From: DATCYX01 sp963714425
GTDB taxonomy: Bacteria; Chloroflexota; Anaerolineae; Anaerolineales; UBA4823
Length of the DNA stretch: 63,840 bases
Direction: 5' to 3'
Assembly: GCA_963714425.1 (NCBI GenBank)
Contig: CAVQOI010000002.1
Span: 1 to 63,840 of the forward strand
Shown one piece after another: positions 45,305-53,306 of this stretch. The notes under the pieces are model-generated. The model was given only the letters and a program-made list of their open reading frames with translations. It was not told the origin of the DNA and did not search any database. Numbering within the stretch: position 1 is the first letter of the stretch; every line of letters begins with the position of its first letter. Position numbers and translations under genes: made by a program.

Positions 45305-45631
45305 TTATCCAACTACATCACTCGTTTGGTTCGTTTCCAATCCAAGGGATGCCGCGAAGTGGTCAAAACGCTCTCTGTCAAGCATCACTGGTCCAATAAA
45401 ATCAATTTCAGGGTGGTGTTGAATGGCCAGATACTGAGCAACAGGCAATATTGCCAGAAGTTTAGCATCTGAGACCCTAAAAATCACTTTGCCGCCTACA
45501 GCGCTGATCAATCTGGTCAACGAGCTGCCGCGACCGGTCACCAAGTACATTCCGTGCGCCGGCAGGGTCATATTTATTCTGGCGCCGAATGCGCTGGCTG
45601 TTCCAGATCCCCCGAGCCCTTGAGGTTTCAT
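45305..45631 (-). CDS. Small unknown protein, subtilase-propeptide-like (operon gene 1)
   Basis: 108 residues. MYLVTGRGSSLTRLISAVGG, KVIFRVSDAKLLAILPVAQY and IQHHPEIDFIGPVMLDRERF follow the strand-helix-strand rhythm of I9-type protease propeptides or inhibitors, without an attached protease. The resemblance is weak. It is the first gene after a strong promoter whose -10 lies about six bases from the ATG, so the message is probably leaderless. No ribosome site is visible. Confidence 0.7.
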   Translation of the reverse strand: MKPQGLGGSGTASAFGARINMTLPAHGMYLVTGRGSSLTRLISAVGGKVIFRVSDAKLLAILPVAQYLAIQHHPEIDFIGPVMLDRERFDHFAASLGLETNQTSDVVG

Positions 45632-45637
45632 GAGTAT

Positions 45638-45666
45638 ATTATTGCAAATGTTATCTTATTTGTCAA
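45638..45666 (-). promoter_or_regulatory. Promoter of the five-gene operon
   Basis: Minus strand TTGACA (45661-45666), 17 bases, AATAAT (45638-45643). The predicted start of transcription coincides with the ATG at 45631. It lies in the 45632-45919 divergent spacer shared with the GGDEF-EAL gene; nothing else is recognised there. Confidence 0.65.
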
Positions 45667-45919
45667 ATTAAGGGGGTGTTATCCGTCATTCTAAATCAGC
45701 AACGAATAAACCGCCTGCTTCTACTGTAAATGATTTCGTGGGTGGATCCCAACCCTGGGTAGGTAGTAAGCTCGGGCTTTCAGGATTGATGGTTCATCCC
45801 CGCAGAGGGCATGTTAAACTCAATAAGCCAATCCTGCCTGCGCACTCATAAACAGGGGTTTCGGCGCTTTGCGTGTCCCACGAATTGGATAGTCATTTCG
45901 CATTGGCACAAAGGTTGGA

Positions 45920-48199
45920 ATGGAAGAAGAAACCATTCTCGTTATCGAACCCGATCTACTCACAGCGAACCTGTTAACCCAAAAGCTCTTACCAGGACTG
46001 GGTTACAAGGCCCATGTGGCTATGGATGGCAACTCCGCCGTCTGGCTCGCCAAGCAGCATCAGATATCTCTAATCTTGCTGGATGTTGACTTACCGGACA
46101 TGGACCCAGTGGAGGTACTGCGCCAGATTAATGACAATAACCATCTTGTCCCCACGATTTTCATCGCTTCACAAGCTTCAAAAAAGGTAGATCTTGAAAC
46201 CTTACGCTGTGGAGCACAAGATTATTTAATAAAGCCAATCGATGCAACATTATTACACGCATTGGTAGAGCGTGCGCTTTCAACCCCACAGCTCAAGAAG
46301 GAGAGAGCCCAGCTCAAAGACCAGTTTGCAGAGCAAGTCACCTGGATGACGGCGCTCACCAAAATCGGTCAAAGTGTGACCTCGACGCTTGAACTGGACG
46401 AGGTGTTAAGGCGCATCGTTGAGGCCGGGGTCGAGCTCACCCACGCCGAGGAGGGATTCCTGGCTTTGCTGGATGAGCCCAACTCCCAGCTATTCCTGCG
46501 AGCCGCAAAAAACATCGACGAAGACAGGACCAACACCATGCGGCTGCCGGTGCACGACACGCTGATCGGAGATGTGATCCAAAGCAGGCGCCCCTTGCGG
46601 ACTCTGCAATCGAAGGAGCAGCCTGCCCTCAAAGTAGCAACCGGCTATTTGGTGCAAAACCTGCTTCACGTACCGCTAATTTCGAAAGGGACTGTGCTTG
46701 GGGTATTAACGGTAGATAACCGTTTCAACAATCGCGCCTTTACCGAAATGGACGAGGCGCAATTGACCTCGCTGGCGGACTACGCTGCAGTCGCCATCGA
46801 AAATGCAAATCTGTACCAGCGCGCCCAGGATGAGATCAAATACCGCATGCACGCTGAAGAGCGCCTGCAGTACGACGCCCTGCACGACAGCCTGACTGGC
46901 TTGCCCAACCGCGCTCTATTCATCGACCGATTAAAACAGGCGCTCGAGCGCTCCAAGTTGCATGAAGAGAAAATTTTTGCCCTGCTTTTCCTTGACCTGG
47001 ACCGGTTTAAGAACATTAACGATAGCCTGGGGCATTCCAAGGGAGACGAGCTGCTGGTGTTAGTAGCCAGGGTGCTGCAAAACAACTTGCACCCTACCGA
47101 TACGATGGCGCGCGTGGGGGGGGATGAGTTCGTCATCCTGCTGGAAGACATCAATGACATCAGTGATGCTTCGCGGGTAGCCGACCGCATCCAGCGCTTG
47201 CTGAAATCTGCGTCGTCACAGCTGGACGGAGGTATGCTTATCACTGCCAGTATTGGCATCGTGGTGAGCTTATCGGGCTATGAGAGCCCTGAAGACATGC
47301 TGCGTGACGCCGATATCGCCATGTACCGCGCCAAATCGCTTGGCAAATCCCGGCACGAAATCTTCGACCCTGCCATGCGCGAGCGCATTATTGATCGCCT
47401 GAATGTTAAATCGGGCTTGCGCCAGGCGCTGGCAAAAGAGGAGCTGCGCGTCTATTACCAGCCGATCGTATCTCTCTCCAATAAGCGGGTGGCTGGATTT
47501 GAAGCATTAACGCGCTGGCAGCACCCGGAAAGGGGCTTATTACAACCGGATGCCTTCATTTCGATCGCCGAAGAGACCGGGATGATTATCGCCATCGATG
47601 AGTGGGGACTTCAGGAAGCCTGCGGGCAGATTTACGCCTGGCAGGACGCACTATGCGTGGCTCCACCCTTGTTTATTAGCACAAACATCACCAGCCAGCA
47701 CCTCTCTCACCCGGATCTGCTTTCGAAGATCCAGGAGACCTTGCAAAATACAGGGCTTCATCCTTCTCGCCTGAAGCTTGAGATCACGGAAAACGCCATC
47801 CTGGAAAACATCAATTCTACGGTAGCGCTCTTTGGAAAACTTCAGGAATTAGGTGTGTATATTCAAATCGATGACTTCGGTGTAGGATACTCTTCGCTAA
47901 ATTACCTGAACAATTTCCCAGTCAACGCCATCAAGATTGACCGCTCCTTCGTCCAAGCGCTCACCAAGAAAAAAAACCAGGCAATCATCATCCAGGCAAT
48001 CGTGGCGCTGGCGCATGGACTGCATATGGACGTGATCGCCGAGGGAGTCGAAACGCAGCAGCAATTGGACATGCTGCTCGCAATGGGGTGCGAGTACGCA
48101 CAGGGGGCGCATATCTCCATGCCCCTGGATCCACAAGCGGCTCGAGCGTATTTATTGCGAAATATTACTGCCCAGGTGGGTGCACCTAGCCGTGCTTGA
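45920..48199 (+). CDS. Response regulator with REC, GAF, GGDEF and EAL domains
   Basis: 759 residues. REC about 5-125 with the phospho-acceptor in SLILLDVDLPDMD; GAF about 145-290 (LDEVLRRIVEAGVELTHAEE); GGDEF about 325-480 with intact RVGGDEFVILLED; EAL about 495-745 with intact GFEALTRWQHPERGLL and QIDDFGVGYSSLNYL. Both c-di-GMP synthesis and hydrolysis look possible. No membrane segment. A histidine kinase is not in the window. It is divergent from the five-gene operon and overlaps the convergent pepF end by 14 bases. Confidence 0.92.
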   Translation: MEEETILVIEPDLLTANLLTQKLLPGLGYKAHVAMDGNSAVWLAKQHQISLILLDVDLPDMDPVEVLRQINDNNHLVPTIFIASQASKKVDLETLRCGAQDYLIKPIDATLLHALVERALSTPQLKKERAQLKDQFAEQVTWMTALTKIGQSVTSTLELDEVLRRIVEAGVELTHAEEGFLALLDEPNSQLFLRAAKNIDEDRTNTMRLPVHDTLIGDVIQSRRPLRTLQSKEQPALKVATGYLVQNLLHVPLISKGTVLGVLTVDNRFNNRAFTEMDEAQLTSLADYAAVAIENANLYQRAQDEIKYRMHAEERLQYDALHDSLTGLPNRALFIDRLKQALERSKLHEEKIFALLFLDLDRFKNINDSLGHSKGDELLVLVARVLQNNLHPTDTMARVGGDEFVILLEDINDISDASRVADRIQRLLKSASSQLDGGMLITASIGIVVSLSGYESPEDMLRDADIAMYRAKSLGKSRHEIFDPAMRERIIDRLNVKSGLRQALAKEELRVYYQPIVSLSNKRVAGFEALTRWQHPERGLLQPDAFISIAEETGMIIAIDEWGLQEACGQIYAWQDALCVAPPLFISTNITSQHLSHPDLLSKIQETLQNTGLHPSRLKLEITENAILENINSTVALFGKLQELGVYIQIDDFGVGYSSLNYLNNFPVNAIKIDRSFVQALTKKKNQAIIIQAIVALAHGLHMDVIAEGVETQQQLDMLLAMGCEYAQGAHISMPLDPQAARAYLLRNITAQVGAPSRA

Positions 48200-49967
48200 G
48201 CGGTAATGCTTCTAGCTTTTCCAGCAAGCCAGCAATCACATCAAACCCGCCCTGCCAGAAATCGGCGCTGTGGATATCGATCCCCGCCCTGGAGAGCACG
48301 CGTCCGGGCGCATCCGAGCCGCCAGCGGAGAGGATCTCCAGGTAGCGCGGCTTGAAGCTCTCGCCCTCAAGGCGGTACTGCTTGTAGAGGGCGAGCACCA
48401 GCAGCTGCCCGAAAGCGTAGGCATACACGTAAAACGGCACCTGGTAGATATGCGGGATGGAGACCCACTCCCAGCGGAACTCGTCGCCAATTTCTACTGC
48501 ATCCCCGAACTGGCGCTCTAGATTCTGCATGTACGCTGCGGATAGCTCGTCCACCGAGGCGTTCTGGAGCACCATCTCGTGCGCCTGCCGCTCAAAGAGC
48601 GCAAAGTATGCCTGGCGCAGGATGGTTGCGTAGGAATCATCCACCTGGCGGAAGAGCAGATCTCGACGCACGTTCTCATCTGAATCCTGGGCCAGCAAGC
48701 GTTCGACAAGCATCATCTCGCCAAATGTTGAAGCCGTCTCCGACAGGGGCAGCGAGGCATGAAAGGTGAAGATGTTGTGATCAGCTGCCAGCATTGAGTG
48801 CAAGGCGTGACCCAGCTCGTGCGCCATGGTGGCGACATCTTCAGCGCGACCCTGGTAGTTGAGCAATACGTAGGGAGTCAGCTTGGGGGTGATCGACCAG
48901 CAGAACGCCCCGCCACGCTTGCCCTTGCGCACTTCACTATCCACATGGTTCTGGTCAAAGACGCGCTGCGCCAGCATTCCGAGCCGAGGCTCGAACTCCT
49001 CAAAGGAGTCCACCACCAACGCGGCGGCTTGACCGAATTCGTAGTGCTTATCGGACACGGCGACCGGGGCGTAGATATCATAGCGGCGCAGCTTCTCCAC
49101 GCCCAACCTGCGGGCTTTCAATTGGAAATAGCGCTGGAACAGCCCTGTGTTGCGCTCGCAGACCTGCAAGAGGGTATCCACTACAGGGTCGGGGATGTCG
49201 TTCACCAGGTTGCGGGCGCTCAGCGGGCTGCTGAAATGGCGCAGATCAACCTTTTCGTTGCGCCAGTCGCGCACCAGGGTCTGGTACATCTGCCCCAGGA
49301 TGGGACCTTCATAGCCGTACACGCGATACAACTCCTGGTAGGCAATCCGGCGCAGGTCTGGATCGTGGTGGCGGGCAAAGACCATCAGCTCGCCACGGGT
49401 CAGCTCTTTCTCCTCGCCATCCACCTGTAGCTTGAATATATACCGGTTCGTGACCGTATCGTAGAGCGTCGTCAGGGCATTAATGCCGGTGACGTTTTTG
49501 ATGTTGATGATCTTCTCTTCCGGCTCGGACAGGGTGTGCGGCTTGAAATGGCGCATCTCTTCCAGCCAATAGTGAAAATCACCAGAATCCGACATCAAGC
49601 GGATGGCGTTCTCATCGTCCAGCTCTTTCCACCACAGGCTGAAGAACAGGACTCGGTTCTGCAAGTTCGCCATGAACTGGTCGACGCGTGCCATCAGCGT
49701 CTGGTGATGCTGGTCCTGCGTATCAGCGCTAAATATCAAGCCGGCGAAGGCGTTCAAGCGCGAGCCCTTCAGGTGGATCGCCTCCAGACGCTGTACAAAA
49801 TCCAGAAAGTCTTTGTGTGCTATTTGCGGGGTGAGCCTGGGACGAAGGGTCTCGAAATCAGCTGCCAGTCCGTCTAACTCGCTGAAAGCCCGCTCCAGCT
49901 CCGGGCCGGCGGGGCCGGGGAACAGTTCGTCGAGGCTCCAGCGAGAAATTGCGTAGGGTAAAGTCAT
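48186..49967 (-). CDS. pepF: Oligoendopeptidase, M3 family (PepF-like)
   Basis: Cytoplasmic zinc peptidase that degrades short peptides. The zinc motif VATMAHELGHALHSMLA (HExxH) and the downstream Glu in PLSETASTFGEMMLVERLL are complete. The N-terminal helical part (HLKGSRLNAFAGLIFSADTQ) fits M3B. 593 residues, normal length. ATG 49967 starts MTLPYAISRWSLDELF. Confidence 0.92.
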   Translation of the reverse strand: MTLPYAISRWSLDELFPGPAGPELERAFSELDGLAADFETLRPRLTPQIAHKDFLDFVQRLEAIHLKGSRLNAFAGLIFSADTQDQHHQTLMARVDQFMANLQNRVLFFSLWWKELDDENAIRLMSDSGDFHYWLEEMRHFKPHTLSEPEEKIINIKNVTGINALTTLYDTVTNRYIFKLQVDGEEKELTRGELMVFARHHDPDLRRIAYQELYRVYGYEGPILGQMYQTLVRDWRNEKVDLRHFSSPLSARNLVNDIPDPVVDTLLQVCERNTGLFQRYFQLKARRLGVEKLRRYDIYAPVAVSDKHYEFGQAAALVVDSFEEFEPRLGMLAQRVFDQNHVDSEVRKGKRGGAFCWSITPKLTPYVLLNYQGRAEDVATMAHELGHALHSMLAADHNIFTFHASLPLSETASTFGEMMLVERLLAQDSDENVRRDLLFRQVDDSYATILRQAYFALFERQAHEMVLQNASVDELSAAYMQNLERQFGDAVEIGDEFRWEWVSIPHIYQVPFYVYAYAFGQLLVLALYKQYRLEGESFKPRYLEILSAGGSDAPGRVLSRAGIDIHSADFWQGGFDVIAGLLEKLEALPLKHG

Positions 49968-50033
49968 GGATAACTCCCAAGAATTTAGATTATGTTGGTC
50001 AAGTTAACGCGGGTTATTATAATCACAGATTAT

Positions 50034-50062
50034 GATCTTCAGCAGTTGAACTGCTGAAGATC
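50034..50062. repeat. Near-perfect palindrome with extra half-site
   Basis: GATCTTCAGCAGTT (50034-50047), one base, AACTGCTGAAGATC (50049-50062); a further CGCTGAAGATCAC half follows at 50066. Lies between ychF and pepF. Confidence 0.7.
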
Positions 50063-50074
50063 AACCGCTGAAGA

Positions 50075-51124
50075 TCACACATTAAACCTCACCTGCATAA
50101 CCTCACCATCCTGCAGGATGTACTCTTTGCCCTCCAGGCGCAGCTTGCCCTTTTGGCGCGCCTCGCTCAGGCCTCCCAGCGCCACCAGGTCCGCGTAAGC
50201 CACGACCTCGGCGCGGATGAAGCCTCGCTGCAGGTCTGTGTGGACAATGCCTGCTGCAGTGAGGGCATTGTCGCCGCGGCGGATGGTCCAGGCGCGCACT
50301 TCGTCGTCCCCGATGGTGAAAAATGACTGCAAGCCGAGCAGGTCGTACGACAGGCGGATGACACGCTGCAGCCCCAGCTCCTCAATGCCATATTCCCTCA
50401 TGAAGATCTCAGCATCTTCCGATGCGAGCTGGACGAGCTCCATCTCCAGCCGTCCCTGGATGGATGCGACTGTAATTTTTCGGTGTGGATACTCCAGCTC
50501 CGGCTGCGCCTGCCCCTCCGAGAGGTTTAACAAGATCAAGACCGGTTTGCGGGTCAGCAGGCCAAAACCGGCGATGCTCTTCTCCTCGTCGGCGCTCAAG
50601 TCGATATCGCGTAGGGGCTTTTCCTCGCCCAGGGCAGCGTGCAGCTTCTCGAACAGGAGCATCTCGCGCTCGATCACAGCCCTGTCGCGCCCGCCGCCTT
50701 TGCGCCGCTCGTCCGCCAGGCGCTCCAGTTTGCGCTCTGCGGCGATCATGTCGTTGAGCAGCAGCTCGGCATCCATGGCTACCACATCTCGCAGGGGATC
50801 AATGCTGCCAGAGGGGTGGGGAATGATAGCATCCTGAAAGCAGCGCACGACGTGCACGAATCCATCCATCTGGGCCAGCTGGTTGAGCAGTGCGCCAGAT
50901 ACCTCCAAGCCGGCGATATCCGCATAAGTGACCTTGGCGTAAACGGTCTTGGGCGGCTTAAACATCGCCGCGAGGCCGTCCAGGCGCTCGTCGGGTACGT
51001 CCACCACAGCGGTATGGACGTAGAAGCGCCCTCCGCTCATGGTTGTGGGCGCGTTGCCGCGCGTCAAGGCGTTGAAGATGGTGGTTTTTCCGGATTGGGG
51101 AAGGCCAATAATTCCTAGGCGCAT
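50075..51124 (-). CDS. ychF: YchF-like ribosome-associated ATPase/GTPase
   Basis: Obg-family P-loop protein: MRLGIIGLPQSGKTTIFNAL, TVVDVPDERLD-type switch (AVVDVPDERLDGLA), DIAGL and a NLSE sequence where GTPases have NKxD, consistent with ATP preference in YchF. The C-terminal TGS-like domain reads RRGDNALTAAGIVHTDLQRG and AEVVAYADLVALGGLSEARQ. 349 residues. Confidence 0.93.
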   Translation of the reverse strand: MRLGIIGLPQSGKTTIFNALTRGNAPTTMSGGRFYVHTAVVDVPDERLDGLAAMFKPPKTVYAKVTYADIAGLEVSGALLNQLAQMDGFVHVVRCFQDAIIPHPSGSIDPLRDVVAMDAELLLNDMIAAERKLERLADERRKGGGRDRAVIEREMLLFEKLHAALGEEKPLRDIDLSADEEKSIAGFGLLTRKPVLILLNLSEGQAQPELEYPHRKITVASIQGRLEMELVQLASEDAEIFMREYGIEELGLQRVIRLSYDLLGLQSFFTIGDDEVRAWTIRRGDNALTAAGIVHTDLQRGFIRAEVVAYADLVALGGLSEARQKGKLRLEGKEYILQDGEVMQVRFNV

Positions 51125-51205
51125 GTCAGTTTACGTATGTAAGGACGACCCTGCGTAGCAACGCAGCAGGCGTACGCGGCTGGCGGGGCGCCCGAACGTT
51201 CAAGG

Positions 51206-51234
51206 TTGAAGGTTAAGTGATATTTGAGTATAAT
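51206..51234 (+). promoter_or_regulatory. tRNA-Leu promoter
   Basis: TTGAAG (51206-51211), 17 bases, TATAAT (51229-51234), 14 bases before the tRNA 5' end. Confidence 0.7.
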
Positions 51235-51248
51235 TGCAGACACTTCAT

Positions 51249-51330
<82 letters not shown>

Positions 51331-51438
51331 CTGGAATTATAGCACGCAGACGGACTCACGCACGAACGCATCAGGGTGCCTCGTGCGTTTTCGTTGCAGT
51401 AAATGATCATTTTTGATAATATCAAACCACGGTATTTT

Positions 51439-51508
51439 CACCACCAAGGTCACGAAGGAGCACAAAGCTAGAACAATACTTCGTGTGCCTTTGTGACCTT
51501 TGTGTTAA
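51439..51508. repeat. Word repeat family B, copy 3
   Basis: CACCACCAAGGTCACGAAGG and AGCACAAAGC on the left, TTCGTGTGCCTTTGTGACC and TTTGTGTTAAAG on the right. The right arm runs straight into the glgC ribosome binding region (GAGAGG). Confidence 0.65.
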
Positions 51509-51520
51509 AGAGAGGTAACC

Positions 51521-52780
51521 ATGCCAAATCTTAACAACGTCTTAGCCGTGATCCTTGGGGGCGGGGTGGGCAAGCGCCTGTACCCGCTCACCCGCCAGCG
51601 CGCCAAGCCTGCTGTGCCCATCGCCGGCAAGTACCGCCTGATCGACGTGCCCATCAGCAACTGCATCAACTCCGGCATCAGCCACATCGCCGTGCTCACC
51701 CAGTTCAACTCGGTCTCCTTACACCGCCACATCACCCAGACCTACACCTTCGACGACTTCCACAGCGGCTGGGTGCAGATCCTGGCTGCCGAGCAGACGC
51801 CGCGCTCCTCGGACTGGTACCAGGGCACGGCGGATGCAGTGCGCAAGCAGCTGTTCGAGATCAAGGCGACCGACGCAGAGATCGTGCTCGTCCTGGCGGG
51901 TGACCACCTGTACCGCATGGATTACAGCACCATGATTGAGTACCATCTAGAATCCTCCGCCGCCGTCACCGTGGCGGTGCAGCCTGTGGGTGCAGGCGAC
52001 GCATACCGCTTTGGCTTGCTCAAGAAGAACCCGGGTGGTCGCATTTCTGCCTTTGTCGAAAAACCACGTGACCCTGACGTGCTGGCACAGTTTGTCAGCC
52101 GTGATGACCCCAAACGCCCCTATCTGGGCTCAATGGGCATTTACGTATTCGACACCCCCGTGCTGGTCGATCTGCTGGAGAACAGCGAACATGAAGACTT
52201 CGGCGGGCAAATCATCCCCAACGCCATCCACACGCATGAGGTATTCGGCTTCGATTTCGAAGGCTACTGGGAGGACATCGGGACGATCCGCTCGTTTTAC
52301 GAGACCAACCTGAGCCTGACCCGCCAGGATGCACGCTTCAATTTCTACGATCCGGTGCATCCCATCTACACCCGCCAGCGCTACCTGCCCAGCTCGGTGA
52401 TCGATGGCGCCACCCTGCACAACGTGATGCTCACCGATGGGTGCCTGATCCGCCACGCCGAGATCAGCGATTCGATTGTGGGTTTGCGCAGCATTATCGC
52501 CGACGGTGTGCACATCAAGGACAGCATCATCATGGGCGCGGATTACTACGACGAGCCTGATCTGCTCGCCCGCACTGGCGTACCCCTGGGCATCGGAAAA
52601 GATTGCCAGATCGATGGCGCCATTATCGACAAGAATGTGCGCATGGGCGAGGGCGTGACCGTGCGCCCCTTCCCGCGCGGCACGGAGATGGACTCTGGCA
52701 GCTGGGTGGTGCACGATGGTATCGTGGTCATCCCCAAGAGCACCACCTTGCATCCGGGCACCTATATCGGGCCGGATTAG
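51521..52780 (+). CDS. glgC: Glucose-1-phosphate adenylyltransferase
   Basis: Makes ADP-glucose for glycogen. AVILGGGVGKRLYPLTRQRA followed by KPAVPIAGKYRLIDVPISNC is the activation loop and catalytic core; LAGDHLYRMDYSTMI, AFVEKPRDP and GYWEDIGTIRSFYE follow. The C-terminal half is a left-handed beta helix (DGATLHNVMLTDGCLI, SIIMGADYYDEPDLL). 419 residues. AGAGG lies just upstream of the ATG. Confidence 0.95.
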   Translation: MPNLNNVLAVILGGGVGKRLYPLTRQRAKPAVPIAGKYRLIDVPISNCINSGISHIAVLTQFNSVSLHRHITQTYTFDDFHSGWVQILAAEQTPRSSDWYQGTADAVRKQLFEIKATDAEIVLVLAGDHLYRMDYSTMIEYHLESSAAVTVAVQPVGAGDAYRFGLLKKNPGGRISAFVEKPRDPDVLAQFVSRDDPKRPYLGSMGIYVFDTPVLVDLLENSEHEDFGGQIIPNAIHTHEVFGFDFEGYWEDIGTIRSFYETNLSLTRQDARFNFYDPVHPIYTRQRYLPSSVIDGATLHNVMLTDGCLIRHAEISDSIVGLRSIIADGVHIKDSIIMGADYYDEPDLLARTGVPLGIGKDCQIDGAIIDKNVRMGEGVTVRPFPRGTEMDSGSWVVHDGIVVIPKSTTLHPGTYIGPD

Positions 52781-52788
52781 GCAACATT

Positions 52789-52823
52789 CTCCCCATCCCC
52801 CCTTCCCCAAGGAAGGGGGGTAA
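52789..52823. repeat. C-rich word repeat family C, copy 2
   Basis: CCCATCCCCCCTTCCCCAAG followed by GAAGGGGGGTAA: same wording and hairpin as the element at 23328. Directly after glgC. Confidence 0.45.
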
Positions 52824-52869
52824 TTCCGGTTTTTCCTTACATTGACATGATCGGGGGATTGCCAGGCTG

Positions 52870-52898
52870 TTGACCAAGGGGCAACTTTGTGGGATAAT
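52870..52898 (+). promoter_or_regulatory. ileS promoter
   Basis: TTGACC (52870-52875), 17 bases, GATAAT (52893-52898). Start of transcription near 52905, just before the T-box leader. Confidence 0.7.
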
Positions 52899-52908
52899 CT
52901 CGCCATTG

Positions 52909-53216
52909 TAAGCCGTAAAAGGCGATGAAGGAAACGAGTAAGCCTGCATTGCGCTGGCAGCGAACCCGGGACGGTGGGAGCCGGGGCAGGTAAGCCGGCT
53001 GAAAATCATTCCGGAGCCGCAAGCTGAACTGTAGGGGAAATGGCATTCCGCCCTACATACTAGGCACGCCGGGCATGCCTCCCGTTATCCAGGGCCAGTG
53101 ATGAGCGGGACACCGCTGCTCACTGAACTGAGGTGCCCGAATTTTCGGGAACCAGGGTGGTACCGCGGGAGACCTATTGCACTCTCGTCCCTGAGTGGGG
53201 CGAGGGTTTTTGTTTT
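52909..53216 (+). promoter_or_regulatory. T-box riboswitch controlling ileS
   Basis: Stem I begins near GATGAAGGAAACGAGTA. A specifier-like ATC (Ile) is at 53005-53007 in CTGAAAATCATTCCGG. The conserved T-box AACCAGGGTGGTACCGCGG spans 53150-53168. The terminator is CTCGTCCC/GGGGCGAG (53184-53204) plus GGTTTTTGTTTT. Uncharged tRNA-Ile should stabilise the antiterminator. This leader explains most of the 52781-53306 spacer. Confidence 0.92.
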
Positions 53217-53306
53217 CAGGCGAGAGTAGAGTTTCGGGATTAGAGCTTCGTTTCTTTCCAATTCTCAAGTCTCCATTCTCGAATCTCGTTGTTTTTTGGA
53301 GTTGCT

